This document shows positions 1-5,872 of a DNA stretch of 6,117 nucleotides, one piece after another (position 1 is the stretch's first letter; every line of letters begins with the position of its first letter). This DNA comes from an uncultured Actinomycetes bacterium. Lineage in GTDB: Bacteria; Actinomycetota; Acidimicrobiia; Acidimicrobiales; Microtrichaceae. Under the pieces are notes generated by a model. That model was not told the DNA's origin. It ran no database searches and worked only from the letters and a program-made list of their open reading frames with translations. The stretch covers positions 1-6,117 of the forward strand of contig CAIYXG010000146.1 in assembly GCA_903930035.1 (NCBI GenBank), written 5' to 3'. Made by a program: the position numbers and the translations under genes.

Positions 1-1
1 C

Positions 2-727
2 GTCCGGTCCACCCGACGCTTCAACCCCGCCACCCTGCTGGGGCTCGTGGCGGTGGTCGGGCTCCTGGTCGCGACCTACTTCTACGGGCTCTCGGCCTAC
101 CCGGTCGTGCTGGCGCTCACCGTGGTCTGCGGGCTCCTCTGGTACCTGTGGGTGGCCCCGGGCGAGCGCGGGGTCATGAGCCTGGGCGTGACGCTCCTGG
201 GCGTCCTGTGGATCGGGTTCCTGGGATCGTTCGCCACGTTGTTCCTCGGGCTGGGCCGTTCCCTCCAGGAGGCCGTCCCCTCGCTCACCTCCAACCCCGG
301 CATCGGCGTGCTGATCGCCGCAGTGGTCGTCTCGGTCTCCCACGACGTGGGCGCCTACTTCGTCGGCCGCCAGTTCGGGAAGACCCCGCTCTCGGCGGCC
401 AGCCCGAACAAGACCCAGGAGGGGCTCGCCGGCGGCGTGGTGTCGGCGCTGGTCGTGACCACGGTGGTCGTCGGGTTCGTCGGGATCGACCCCATCGGCT
501 CCTCGAAGCCGCAGACGTTCGTCTTCGCGCTGCTCTGCGCGCTGGCCGCGCCGCTCGGCGACCTGTGCGAGTCGTTCGTGAAGCGCGACCTCAAGATCAA
601 GGACATGGGAGCGGTGCTCCCGGGCCACGGCGGCGTGCTCGACCGGTTCGACTCGCTGCTGTTCGTGCTGCCGACGGCCTACTTCGTCACCGTGCTCTTC
701 GACGTCTGGTCCAAGGCGGCGGGCTGA
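2..727 (+). CDS. cdsA: Phosphatidate cytidylyltransferase (CDP-diacylglycerol synthase), 3' part
   Basis: Integral membrane enzyme that joins CTP and phosphatidic acid to give CDP-diacylglycerol and pyrophosphate, the precursor of phosphatidylinositol, phosphatidylglycerol and cardiolipin. The frame is open to the left edge from base 2, so the GTG at 47 is internal and the true start lies outside the window; 241 residues are visible. Several hydrophobic membrane segments fill the N-terminal and central parts. The C-terminal part (visible residues 191-217, bases 572-652) carries the full family signature: S-x-x-K-R, then K-D, then P-G-H-G-G and D-R-x-D, which hold the metal and CTP-binding residues. 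Just before it is the typical PLGDLCES stretch. The protein ends at TGA 725-727, 71 bases before dxr. CdsA near dxr and a site-2 protease is a common bacterial arrangement (also frr/uppS/cdsA/rseP in E. coli). Identity is secure; only the N-terminus is missing. Confidence 0.95.
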   Translation, partial: VRSTRRFNPATLLGLVAVVGLLVATYFYGLSAYPVVLALTVVCGLLWYLWVAPGERGVMSLGVTLLGVLWIGFLGSFATLFLGLGRSLQEAVPSLTSNPGIGVLIAAVVVSVSHDVGAYFVGRQFGKTPLSAASPNKTQEGLAGGVVSALVVTTVVVGFVGIDPIGSSKPQTFVFALLCALAAPLGDLCESFVKRDLKIKDMGAVLPGHGGVLDRFDSLLFVLPTAYFVTVLFDVWSKAAG

Positions 728-749
728 CCTGAGCGTCCGCTCGGCCCGG

Positions 750-777
750 TGCCGGCCTGTCGGGTCCTGCCGGCAGG
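750..777. repeat. GC-rich inverted repeats between cdsA and dxr
   Basis: Two overlapping dyads are visible. TGCCGGC (750-756) can pair with GCCGGCA (769-775) across a 12-base loop, a possible weak terminator for cdsA, but no T-run follows. CCTGCCGGCAGG (766-777) is a perfect 12-base palindrome that lies 8 bases upstream of the proposed dxr -10 box, where a -35 element or an operator would be. In DNA this GC-rich such palindromes arise by chance fairly often, so function is unproven. Confidence 0.3.
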
Positions 778-785
778 TGCGCCGG

Positions 786-791
786 TAGCCT
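786..791 (+). promoter_or_regulatory. Putative -10 box of a leaderless dxr promoter
   Basis: TAGCCT ends 7 bases before the dxr ATG at 799, so transcription would start at or next to the A of the start codon. No purine-rich Shine-Dalgarno sequence lies in the spacer, which is CACCCCC. No TTGACA-like -35 is recognisable. The same hexamer at nearly the same distance precedes ispG, and close variants precede proS and the hydrolase, which supports it as a real element and supports this dxr start. Confidence 0.55.
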
Positions 792-798
792 CACCCCC

Positions 799-1950
799 AT
801 GACGACCGTCGCCGTGCTCGGGTCCACCGGGTCGATCGGCACCCAGACCCTCGACGTCGTGGCCGCCGAGCCCGACCAGTTCGAGGTGGTGGCGCTCGGC
901 GCGGGCTCGTCGGTCGAGGCGCTCGCGGCGCAGGCCCGGCGGGTCCGGCCCAAGGTCGTCGGCCTGGCCGACGCAGCACGTGCCGCCGAGCTGCGGCCCC
1001 TGCTCCCGGCGGGCACCGAGCTGGTGGCCGGCCCCGACGCGCTCGCTGCCCTGAGCACCGAGGCCGACGTCGTCGTCAACGGCGTGGTGGGGTTCGCCGG
1101 CCTGCCCGTGACCCTCGGCGCCCTGGCGGCGGGCAAGCGGCTGGGTCTGGCCAACAAGGAGTCGCTCATCGCCGCCGGGCCGGTGGTGCGCCAGGTCCGG
1201 TCGACCCCGGGCGCCGAGCTGCTCCCGATCGACAGCGAGCACTGTGCCGTCCACCAGTGCCTGCGGGCCGGGGAGGGCACGCGCCGGCTGTCCCGCATCG
1301 TGCTCACTGCGTCGGGCGGGCCGTTCCGGGGGCGGACGGCGGACGACCTGTCGACCGTGACCGTGGAGCAGGCGCTGGCGCACCCGACCTGGGCCATGGG
1401 CCCCAAGATCACCGTCGACTCGTCCACGCTCATGAACAAGGGCCTCGAGGTCATCGAGGCGCACGAGCTGTTCGACGTCGACTACGACCACATCGACGTG
1501 GTCGTGCACGCGCAGTCGATCGTGCACTCCATGGCCGAGTTCAGCGACGGCGCCACCATCGCCCAGGTCTCGCTGCCCGACATGCGCCTGCCGATCGGGT
1601 ACGCCCTCGCGTTCCCCGACCGCATCGGCACCCCGTTCGGCCGCATGGACTGGTCCGCGCCCTCGACCTGGACGTTCGAGCCGCCGGACCGCGCCACCTT
1701 CCGCTGCCTGGACCTGGCCTACGAGGCCGGTCGGGCGGGCGGGACCGCCCCGGCCTGGCTCTCGGCCGCCAACGAGGTCGCGGTCGACGCGTTCCTCGGC
1801 GGGGCGGTCGGCTGGGCCGGCATCGCCGAGCTCAACGCCGACGCACTGGCCAAGTGGGACGGCAGCGACGCCGGGTCGCTCGACGCCGTCCTGGCCGCCG
1901 ACGCCGCCGCCCGCCGGGTCGCGGCCGAGCTCGTGGAGGCACGCACATGA
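799..1950 (+). CDS. dxr: 1-deoxy-D-xylulose 5-phosphate reductoisomerase
   Basis: Cytosolic NADPH- and metal-dependent enzyme that rearranges and reduces DXP to 2-C-methyl-D-erythritol 4-phosphate, the committed step of the MEP isoprenoid pathway and the target of fosmidomycin. The 383-residue length is normal. The NADPH-binding loop GSTGSIG is at 8-14, LANKES at 117-122, and PIDSEH at 143-148 gives metal ligands D145 and E147. ASGGPFR is at 171-177. H195, W198, N213, K214 and third metal ligand E217 all sit at a constant offset of 14 from the E. coli residues H209, W212, N227, K228 and E231; flap methionine M262 matches E. coli M276. All catalytic residues are thus present. The ATG was chosen because the Rossmann motif starts a few residues later and a -10 box lies just upstream. 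Its TGA overlaps the next gene's ATG, so the two are probably co-transcribed and translationally coupled. Confidence 0.97.
   Translation: MTTVAVLGSTGSIGTQTLDVVAAEPDQFEVVALGAGSSVEALAAQARRVRPKVVGLADAARAAELRPLLPAGTELVAGPDALAALSTEADVVVNGVVGFAGLPVTLGALAAGKRLGLANKESLIAAGPVVRQVRSTPGAELLPIDSEHCAVHQCLRAGEGTRRLSRIVLTASGGPFRGRTADDLSTVTVEQALAHPTWAMGPKITVDSSTLMNKGLEVIEAHELFDVDYDHIDVVVHAQSIVHSMAEFSDGATIAQVSLPDMRLPIGYALAFPDRIGTPFGRMDWSAPSTWTFEPPDRATFRCLDLAYEAGRAGGTAPAWLSAANEVAVDAFLGGAVGWAGIAELNADALAKWDGSDAGSLDAVLAADAAARRVAAELVEART
1935..1950 (+). promoter_or_regulatory. Shine-Dalgarno and ATGA stop-start overlap of the protease gene
   Basis: GGAGG (1935-1939) lies 7 bases before ATG 1947-1949, inside the last dxr codons, and the dxr stop TGA (1948-1950) shares bases with that ATG. 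This fixes the start of the protease and suggests coupled translation. It is the only start in the window with a clear Shine-Dalgarno sequence, as expected for an internal operon gene among genes that otherwise look leaderless. Confidence 0.8.
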
Positions 1951-3518
1951 GGTCGCCGACGCCCGAGGAGGTCGCGCACGAGCGCGAGGTCGAGCAGCAG
2001 GAGCTGGCGGGCGTCGTGGGCTCGCCGGTGTCGCGGGCCGTCCGTCTGGCGCTCCTGGTGGGGGCCGTGGTGCTGCTCGGCGTGTCGCGCGGCGTGCCGG
2101 CCCTGCTCGTGGTCGGCTCGGTCGTGGTCATGATCTTCCTCCACGAGCTGGGCCACTACGTCGCCGCCAAGCGGGCGGGCATGAAGGTCACCGAGTTCTT
2201 CATCGGGTTCGGGCCGAGGATCTGGTCCTTCCACCGTGGCGAGACCGAGTACGGCATCAAGGCCGTCCCGGCGGGTGCCTACGTGCGCATCGTCGGCATG
2301 AACAACCTGGACGAGGTCGACCCGGCCGACGAGCCGCGCACCTACCGCCAGGCCAACTTCCGCTCCCGGCTGGGTGTGGGCGTCGCCGGCTCGGCGATGC
2401 ACTTCGCCATCGCCCTGACCCTGCTGTTCGTCCAGTTCGCCTTCATCGGCTGGGGCGACGGCGAGCGGTGGCAGGTCGACCGGGTGACGCCCTTCTCGGC
2501 CGCCGCCGACGCCGGCATCCGCTCGGGCGACCAGATCCTGACCTTCGACGGCAGGGAGGTCACCAGCTTCGAGCGCTTCAGCGGCGTCCTCCGGGGTGCC
2601 GACGTGGGCCCGGTCCCGGTCGTGGTCGAGCGCGACGGCCAGGAGCTCACGCTCACCGCCGACCTGTCCCGCCGGGTCAAGGTCGTCGGCACGGTCGGCG
2701 AGGACCTCGACGTGATCGACGCCGGCAACGGGCTGCGCGTCGGGGCGGTCCGCCCCGGCGGCGAGCTGGCCGGCGCGGGTCTGGTCGAGGGGGACCGTGT
2801 CGTGGCCCTCGCCGGGGTCCCCGTCACCTCGCTGGCCGACGTCGCCCCGGCGGTCGAGCGGGCCACCGGCGGCAGGATCTCGGTGACCACGGCCGGCGCC
2901 GCCGGCGAACAGGTGCGCCGGGTGGACCTGGGCAGCGACGTGACGGCGCTCCCCGAGACCGCGTTCCTCGGCGTCGGCGACCGTCCGGTGCTCGAGACCC
3001 GTTCGGTGCCGGCAGCGGCCGGCAGCGCCGTGGCCGAGTTCGGCCGCCTCGTCGGCGGCGCCGTCTACGGCGTGGGCAAGTTCGTCTGGCCGCCCAACAT
3101 CGCGAAGTTCGTGGGCGGCACGGTGACGGGTGCGGAGGAGCAGGACCCGGCGTCCACGCCCACGCTCGCCCAGGACACCCCGGTCTCGGCCGAGCAGACC
3201 CGGCCGGTCTCGATCGTCGGCGCCGTCATGGTCGGGACGCAGATGACGAGCGAGAACCTGGCGTTCCTGGTGCTGTTCCTGATCCAGCTCAACATCTTCA
3301 TCGGGGTGTTCAACCTGATCCCCCTGCTGCCGTTCGACGGCGGCCACGTCGTCATCGCCTGCTACGAGAAGGCCCAGGAGCTGCGCAAGCGCTCGACCAC
3401 CCGGCACATCGCCGACGTGTCGCGGATGCTCCCGGTGGCCTACGGGGTGGTGATGGTGCTCGTGGTGGTCGGCCTCATGGCCATGTACCTCGACGTCACC
3501 CGCGGCGTCAGCCTCTAG
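1947..3518 (+). CDS. rseP: M50 site-2 intramembrane metalloprotease with two PDZ domains (RseP/Rip1 family)
   Basis: Zinc protease of the inner membrane that makes the second cut in regulated intramembrane proteolysis, usually of anti-sigma factors or other single-pass proteins; the substrate here is unknown. The protein has 523 residues. A charged N-terminal tail of about 30 residues precedes a hydrophobic region (about 31-65) running into the HELGH motif: zinc ligands H66 and H70, catalytic E67. GFGP (87-90) and the GAYVRIVGM strand (110-118) are typical. A second membrane segment spans about 141-168. Two PDZ-like domains follow, about 174-240 (AGIRSGDQI core) and 261-329 (AGLVEGDRV core). 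RPVSIVGA (419-426) precedes a third membrane segment with NLIPLLPFDGG (456-466), where D464 is the third zinc ligand; a last segment is at about 495-515. Mycobacterial Rip1 is, from memory, about 400 residues with one PDZ; this one resembles E. coli RseP in having two. It lies between dxr and ispG as in other actinobacteria. Confidence 0.94.
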   Translation: MRSPTPEEVAHEREVEQQELAGVVGSPVSRAVRLALLVGAVVLLGVSRGVPALLVVGSVVVMIFLHELGHYVAAKRAGMKVTEFFIGFGPRIWSFHRGETEYGIKAVPAGAYVRIVGMNNLDEVDPADEPRTYRQANFRSRLGVGVAGSAMHFAIALTLLFVQFAFIGWGDGERWQVDRVTPFSAAADAGIRSGDQILTFDGREVTSFERFSGVLRGADVGPVPVVVERDGQELTLTADLSRRVKVVGTVGEDLDVIDAGNGLRVGAVRPGGELAGAGLVEGDRVVALAGVPVTSLADVAPAVERATGGRISVTTAGAAGEQVRRVDLGSDVTALPETAFLGVGDRPVLETRSVPAAAGSAVAEFGRLVGGAVYGVGKFVWPPNIAKFVGGTVTGAEEQDPASTPTLAQDTPVSAEQTRPVSIVGAVMVGTQMTSENLAFLVLFLIQLNIFIGVFNLIPLLPFDGGHVVIACYEKAQELRKRSTTRHIADVSRMLPVAYGVVMVLVVVGLMAMYLDVTRGVSL

Positions 3519-3519
3519 C

Positions 3520-3540
3520 GCCCGCGTCGGCCGGCCGGGC
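3520..3540 (+). repeat. GC-rich inverted repeat after the protease stop codon
   Basis: GCCCG (3520-3524) can pair with CGGGC (3536-3540), and the loop contains most of the 10-base palindrome CGGCCGGCCG (3528-3537). It starts 2 bases after the protease stop and lies upstream of the proposed ispG promoter. It could partly end the dxr-protease transcript, but there is no T-run and the alternative folds compete. The arms are the same as those of the hairpin at 4806-4829. Confidence 0.3.
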
Positions 3541-3552
3541 AGGGCAGCGGGT

Positions 3553-3558
3553 TAGCCT
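3553..3558 (+). promoter_or_regulatory. Putative -10 box of a leaderless ispG promoter
   Basis: TAGCCT ends 6 bases before the ispG ATG at 3565, identical to the box before dxr. The spacer GCGCCC has no ribosome binding site. This suggests ispG has its own leaderless transcript even if some read-through from the dxr-protease pair reaches it across the 46-base gap. No -35 element is recognised. Confidence 0.55.
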
Positions 3559-3564
3559 GCGCCC

Positions 3565-4791
3565 ATGGACGCCGGCGTCACCATCCCCCGACGACAGACG
3601 AGGCAGATCGTCGTCGGCTCGGTCCCGGTCGGTGGCGGGGCGCCGGTCACGGTGCAGTCCATGACGACGACCAAGACGGCCGACGTGGACGGCACCCTCC
3701 AGCAGATCTATGCGCTGGCTGCGGCGGGCTGCGACATCGTCCGGTGCACGTGCAACGAGCTCGAGGCGGCCGAGGGGCTGGCCCACATCGTGCCGCGCAG
3801 CCCCATCCCGGTCATCGCCGACATCCACCACCAGTACAAGATGGCCCTCGCGGCCCTCGACGCCGGGGTGCACGGGCTCCGGCTCAACCCCGGCAACAAC
3901 CGCCGGCCGGAGCACATCAAGGCCGTGGCGTCCGAGGCCAAGGACCGCGGCGTGCCCATCCGCATCGGCGTCAACGGCGGCTCGCTCGACCCGGCGCTCT
4001 ACGACAAGTACGGCGGGCGCGTCACGCCGGAGGCCATGGTCGAGTCCGCGCTCGGCGAGATCGCCTACTTCGACGAGGTGGGCTTCGACCTGGTGAAGAT
4101 CTCCGTCAAGGCGTCCAACGTCCCGCTGATGGTCGAGGCCTACCGCCAGCTGGCCGAGGCCACCGACTACCCGCTCCACCTCGGGGTGACCGAGGCGGGG
4201 CCGCTCCCGGAGGGCATCGTCAAGGCGACGGCCGGCATCGGGGCGCTGCTCCTCGAGGGGATCGGCGACACCATCCGCTACTCGCTCACCGCCGACCCGG
4301 TCGAGGAGGCGCGGGCCGGGCGGGTGCTCCTCGAGTCTCTCGGCCTCCGCGAGCGGACGGGTGTCGACCTCATTGCGTGCCCCTCGTGCGGCCGGGCCGA
4401 GGTGGACGTGATCGCCGTGGCCAACGCGGCCCGCGACGCCTTTGCCGACCGGGAGATCCCGTTGCAGATCGCCGTCATGGGCTGTGTTGTCAACGGTCCG
4501 GGCGAGGCGCGCGACGCCGACCTGGGCATCGCCGCCGGCCGCCACCGGGGCCACCTGTTCGTGAAGGGCGTCAACGTCGCGGTCGTGCCCGAGGACGAGA
4601 TGGTCCCGACCCTGGTGGAGTGGGCCGAGTTCATCGCGGAGCACGGGGCCGAGGCGGCCATGGCCCGGGTCGACACCGAGAAGGCGGCCCGCGAGGCGGA
4701 GAAGGACCGGCTGGCCCTGCTCGACGAGCAGGGCGACGACGCCAACGCGTCCGGCCAGAAGGTCGAGCTCATCCGCCGTCGCGGCGAGTAG
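3565..4791 (+). CDS. ispG: 4-hydroxy-3-methylbut-2-en-1-yl diphosphate synthase (HMBPP synthase)
   Basis: Cytosolic [4Fe-4S] enzyme that reductively opens 2-C-methyl-D-erythritol 2,4-cyclodiphosphate to HMBPP, the next-to-last step of the MEP pathway, with electrons from ferredoxin or flavodoxin. The protein has 408 residues. The N-terminal TIM barrel shows VQSMTTTKTADVDGT (30-44), ADIH (85-88), RLNPGN (106-111) and GVNGGSLDP (135-143). The C-terminal cluster domain has C272-P-S-C275, C307 in MGCVVNGPGE, and E314, with the same spacing as E. coli ligands C270, C273, C305 and E312, so the cluster is intact. Two features are unusual: residues 60-64 read RCTCN where I expect something like RVAVP, and a charged tail of roughly 40 residues follows the core (E. 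coli IspG is about 372 residues). The start is supported by the TAGCCT box. It is convergent with the hydrolase gene, 24 bases away. Confidence 0.97.
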   Translation: MDAGVTIPRRQTRQIVVGSVPVGGGAPVTVQSMTTTKTADVDGTLQQIYALAAAGCDIVRCTCNELEAAEGLAHIVPRSPIPVIADIHHQYKMALAALDAGVHGLRLNPGNNRRPEHIKAVASEAKDRGVPIRIGVNGGSLDPALYDKYGGRVTPEAMVESALGEIAYFDEVGFDLVKISVKASNVPLMVEAYRQLAEATDYPLHLGVTEAGPLPEGIVKATAGIGALLLEGIGDTIRYSLTADPVEEARAGRVLLESLGLRERTGVDLIACPSCGRAEVDVIAVANAARDAFADREIPLQIAVMGCVVNGPGEARDADLGIAAGRHRGHLFVKGVNVAVVPEDEMVPTLVEWAEFIAEHGAEAAMARVDTEKAAREAEKDRLALLDEQGDDANASGQKVELIRRRGE

Positions 4792-4805
4792 CGCCCACGA
4801 CCTCT

Positions 4806-4829
4806 GCCCGTCGGCTCAGCCGGTCGGGC
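4806..4829. terminator. Candidate bidirectional hairpin between convergent genes
   Basis: GCCCG (4806-4810) pairs with CGGGC (4825-4829), and inside it CGGC (4812-4815) pairs with GCCG (4819-4822) around a TCA loop, giving nine G-C pairs with a small internal bulge. It begins 15 bases after the ispG stop and includes the hydrolase stop codon, so it could end both transcripts. There is no T-run on either side, so it is not a textbook intrinsic terminator; Rho-dependent ends remain possible. Confidence 0.4.
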
Positions 4830-5814
4830 TCAGGCGCCGCACCACCTCGAACAGCGCCAGCGGTGCCTCCTGCATGACCTGGTGCCCGATGCCGGGCAGC
4901 ACCACCAGCTCGGCCGCAGGGACGCAGTCGCGCACCAGGCGGGCGTGGGCCGGGGGCGTGAGCCGGTCGGCGTCGCCGACCAGCACCACGGTGGGGACGT
5001 CCACGTGGCGCAGGTCCTCGCGCACGTCGTGGCGGGCGATGGCGTCGCCCGCCTCGGTCGCCGACTCGGCCGGGAACTCCGAGATCATCTGGCGCACGTC
5101 GGACACGTCGTCGGGGTCGGCCACCGTGCCGAACGCGGCGCGCACGAGCGTGAACGCCAGGTCCGTGTCGGGCCAGCCGTACTTGACCTGGGCCCGCATG
5201 CCGCTGGTCGTGGCCCGCGAGACCAGGTTGAGGAGGCCGAGCAGCCCGCTCGACACCACGGGCAGCCCCATCGTGGCGACGCTCGTCGCCATGAAGACGA
5301 GCCCGGCCACGCGGCGGGCGAGCACCTCGTGGTGGTCGGAGCAGAACCGGCCCAGGGCCATGCCGCCCATGGAGTGCCCCACGACGACGGCGTCGTGCAG
5401 GTCGAGCGCCTCGAGCACCGCGGCCAGGTCCTCGGCGACCGCGGCCAGGGTGATGCCGGCCGTACCGGGGACGGACCGGCCGTGGCCCCGCATGTCCCAG
5501 GCCACGACCCGGTGGTGGTCGGCGAGCTCGCGGAACTGCTTGTGCCACACCCACCACTGGAGGGTGACACCGTGCAGGAGCACGACCGGCGGGCCGGCGC
5601 CGAGCTCGACCACGTGGAGCGAACCGCCGTCGGTGGTGGGGACCTGGTGGTGCACGGGGGACAGGTCGTCGAGGTGGTCGTGGCGGCCCGAGGCGGCACG
5701 GCGGAGCGGGCGGCCGGCGCGACGGACGGCGACGGCGGCCCCGAGGGCCAGCAGGCCGGTGCCGAGGGCGGCGGCCCCGGCGGCGCGCAGCGGACGGGGG
5801 AGGGGCCGTGGCAT
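4816..5814 (-). CDS. Alpha/beta hydrolase with N-terminal hydrophobic anchor
   Basis: A serine hydrolase of the alpha/beta fold (AB hydrolase-1 type) with 332 residues and unknown substrate. An arginine-rich start is followed by a hydrophobic stretch (about 11-30) and more arginines (31-39), which suggests a membrane anchor or uncleaved signal; no lipobox cysteine is seen. The fold follows: oxyanion-hole HG at 81-82 in VVLLHG, DMRGHGRS at 107-114, nucleophile elbow GHSMG with S148, acid D283 in the VGDADRLTPP stretch (279-288), and H311 in PGIGH. The catalytic triad is therefore complete. Candidates include an esterase, a lipase or a haloalkane dehalogenase-like enzyme; the sequence does not decide. 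An upstream ATG would give 388 residues, but that extension runs across the proS start and has no hydrolase content; the ATG at 5814 is preferred because a TAGGCT box ends 7 bases before it. Confidence 0.9.
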   Translation of the reverse strand: MPRPLPRPLRAAGAAALGTGLLALGAAVAVRRAGRPLRRAASGRHDHLDDLSPVHHQVPTTDGGSLHVVELGAGPPVVLLHGVTLQWWVWHKQFRELADHHRVVAWDMRGHGRSVPGTAGITLAAVAEDLAAVLEALDLHDAVVVGHSMGGMALGRFCSDHHEVLARRVAGLVFMATSVATMGLPVVSSGLLGLLNLVSRATTSGMRAQVKYGWPDTDLAFTLVRAAFGTVADPDDVSDVRQMISEFPAESATEAGDAIARHDVREDLRHVDVPTVVLVGDADRLTPPAHARLVRDCVPAAELVVLPGIGHQVMQEAPLALFEVVRRLSPTG

Positions 5815-5821
5815 GCGGGCG

Positions 5822-5827
5822 AGCCTA
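5822..5827 (-). promoter_or_regulatory. Putative -10 box of a leaderless hydrolase promoter
   Basis: On the minus strand TAGGCT ends 7 bases before the ATG at 5814, with spacer CGCCCGC and no Shine-Dalgarno sequence. It matches the TARSCT pattern of the dxr, ispG and proS boxes. Its expected -35 position (about 5845-5850) lies in the same few bases as the upstream region of the divergent proS promoter. Confidence 0.5.
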
Positions 5828-5859
5828 CTGAACGTGCCCGGCGGACGGTGCGGGGTCGG

Positions 5860-5865
5860 TAACCT
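5860..5865 (+). promoter_or_regulatory. Putative -10 box of a leaderless proS promoter
   Basis: TAACCT ends 7 bases before the proS ATG at 5873, with spacer CGCCGCC and no ribosome binding site. It is the fourth example of the TARSCT box in this window. A -35 element is not recognisable at 16-18 bases upstream. Confidence 0.55.
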
Positions 5866-5872
5866 CGCCGCC

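Noticed and set aside
47..727. GTG at 47 as the start of cdsA
   Set aside because: The same frame is open to the left edge with plausible sequence, and CdsA proteins are longer than the 226 residues this start would give; the gene is simply cut by the window.
1257..1946. N-terminal extension of the protease frame into dxr
   Set aside because: The extension is arginine, glycine and proline rich, lies wholly within dxr in another frame, and has no family content; the ATG at 1947 has a good Shine-Dalgarno.
1719..3407. Long minus-strand open frame of 562 codons opposite dxr and the protease
   Set aside because: Composition is low-complexity (Arg, Gly, Asp, His, Ala) as expected for antisense of a high-GC gene, whereas the plus strand encodes a complete protease with all catalytic motifs.
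3508..4644. Long minus-strand open frame opposite ispG
   Set aside because: Antisense shadow of ispG; repetitive Asp, His, Arg and Val composition and no domain motifs.
3744..4877. Second plus-strand frame within ispG
   Set aside because: Out-of-frame shadow of ispG, dominated by Arg, Gly and Pro.
4882..5862. Plus-strand open frame of 326 codons opposite the hydrolase
   Set aside because: Antisense shadow rich in His, Gly, Arg and Glu; the minus strand encodes a complete alpha/beta hydrolase.
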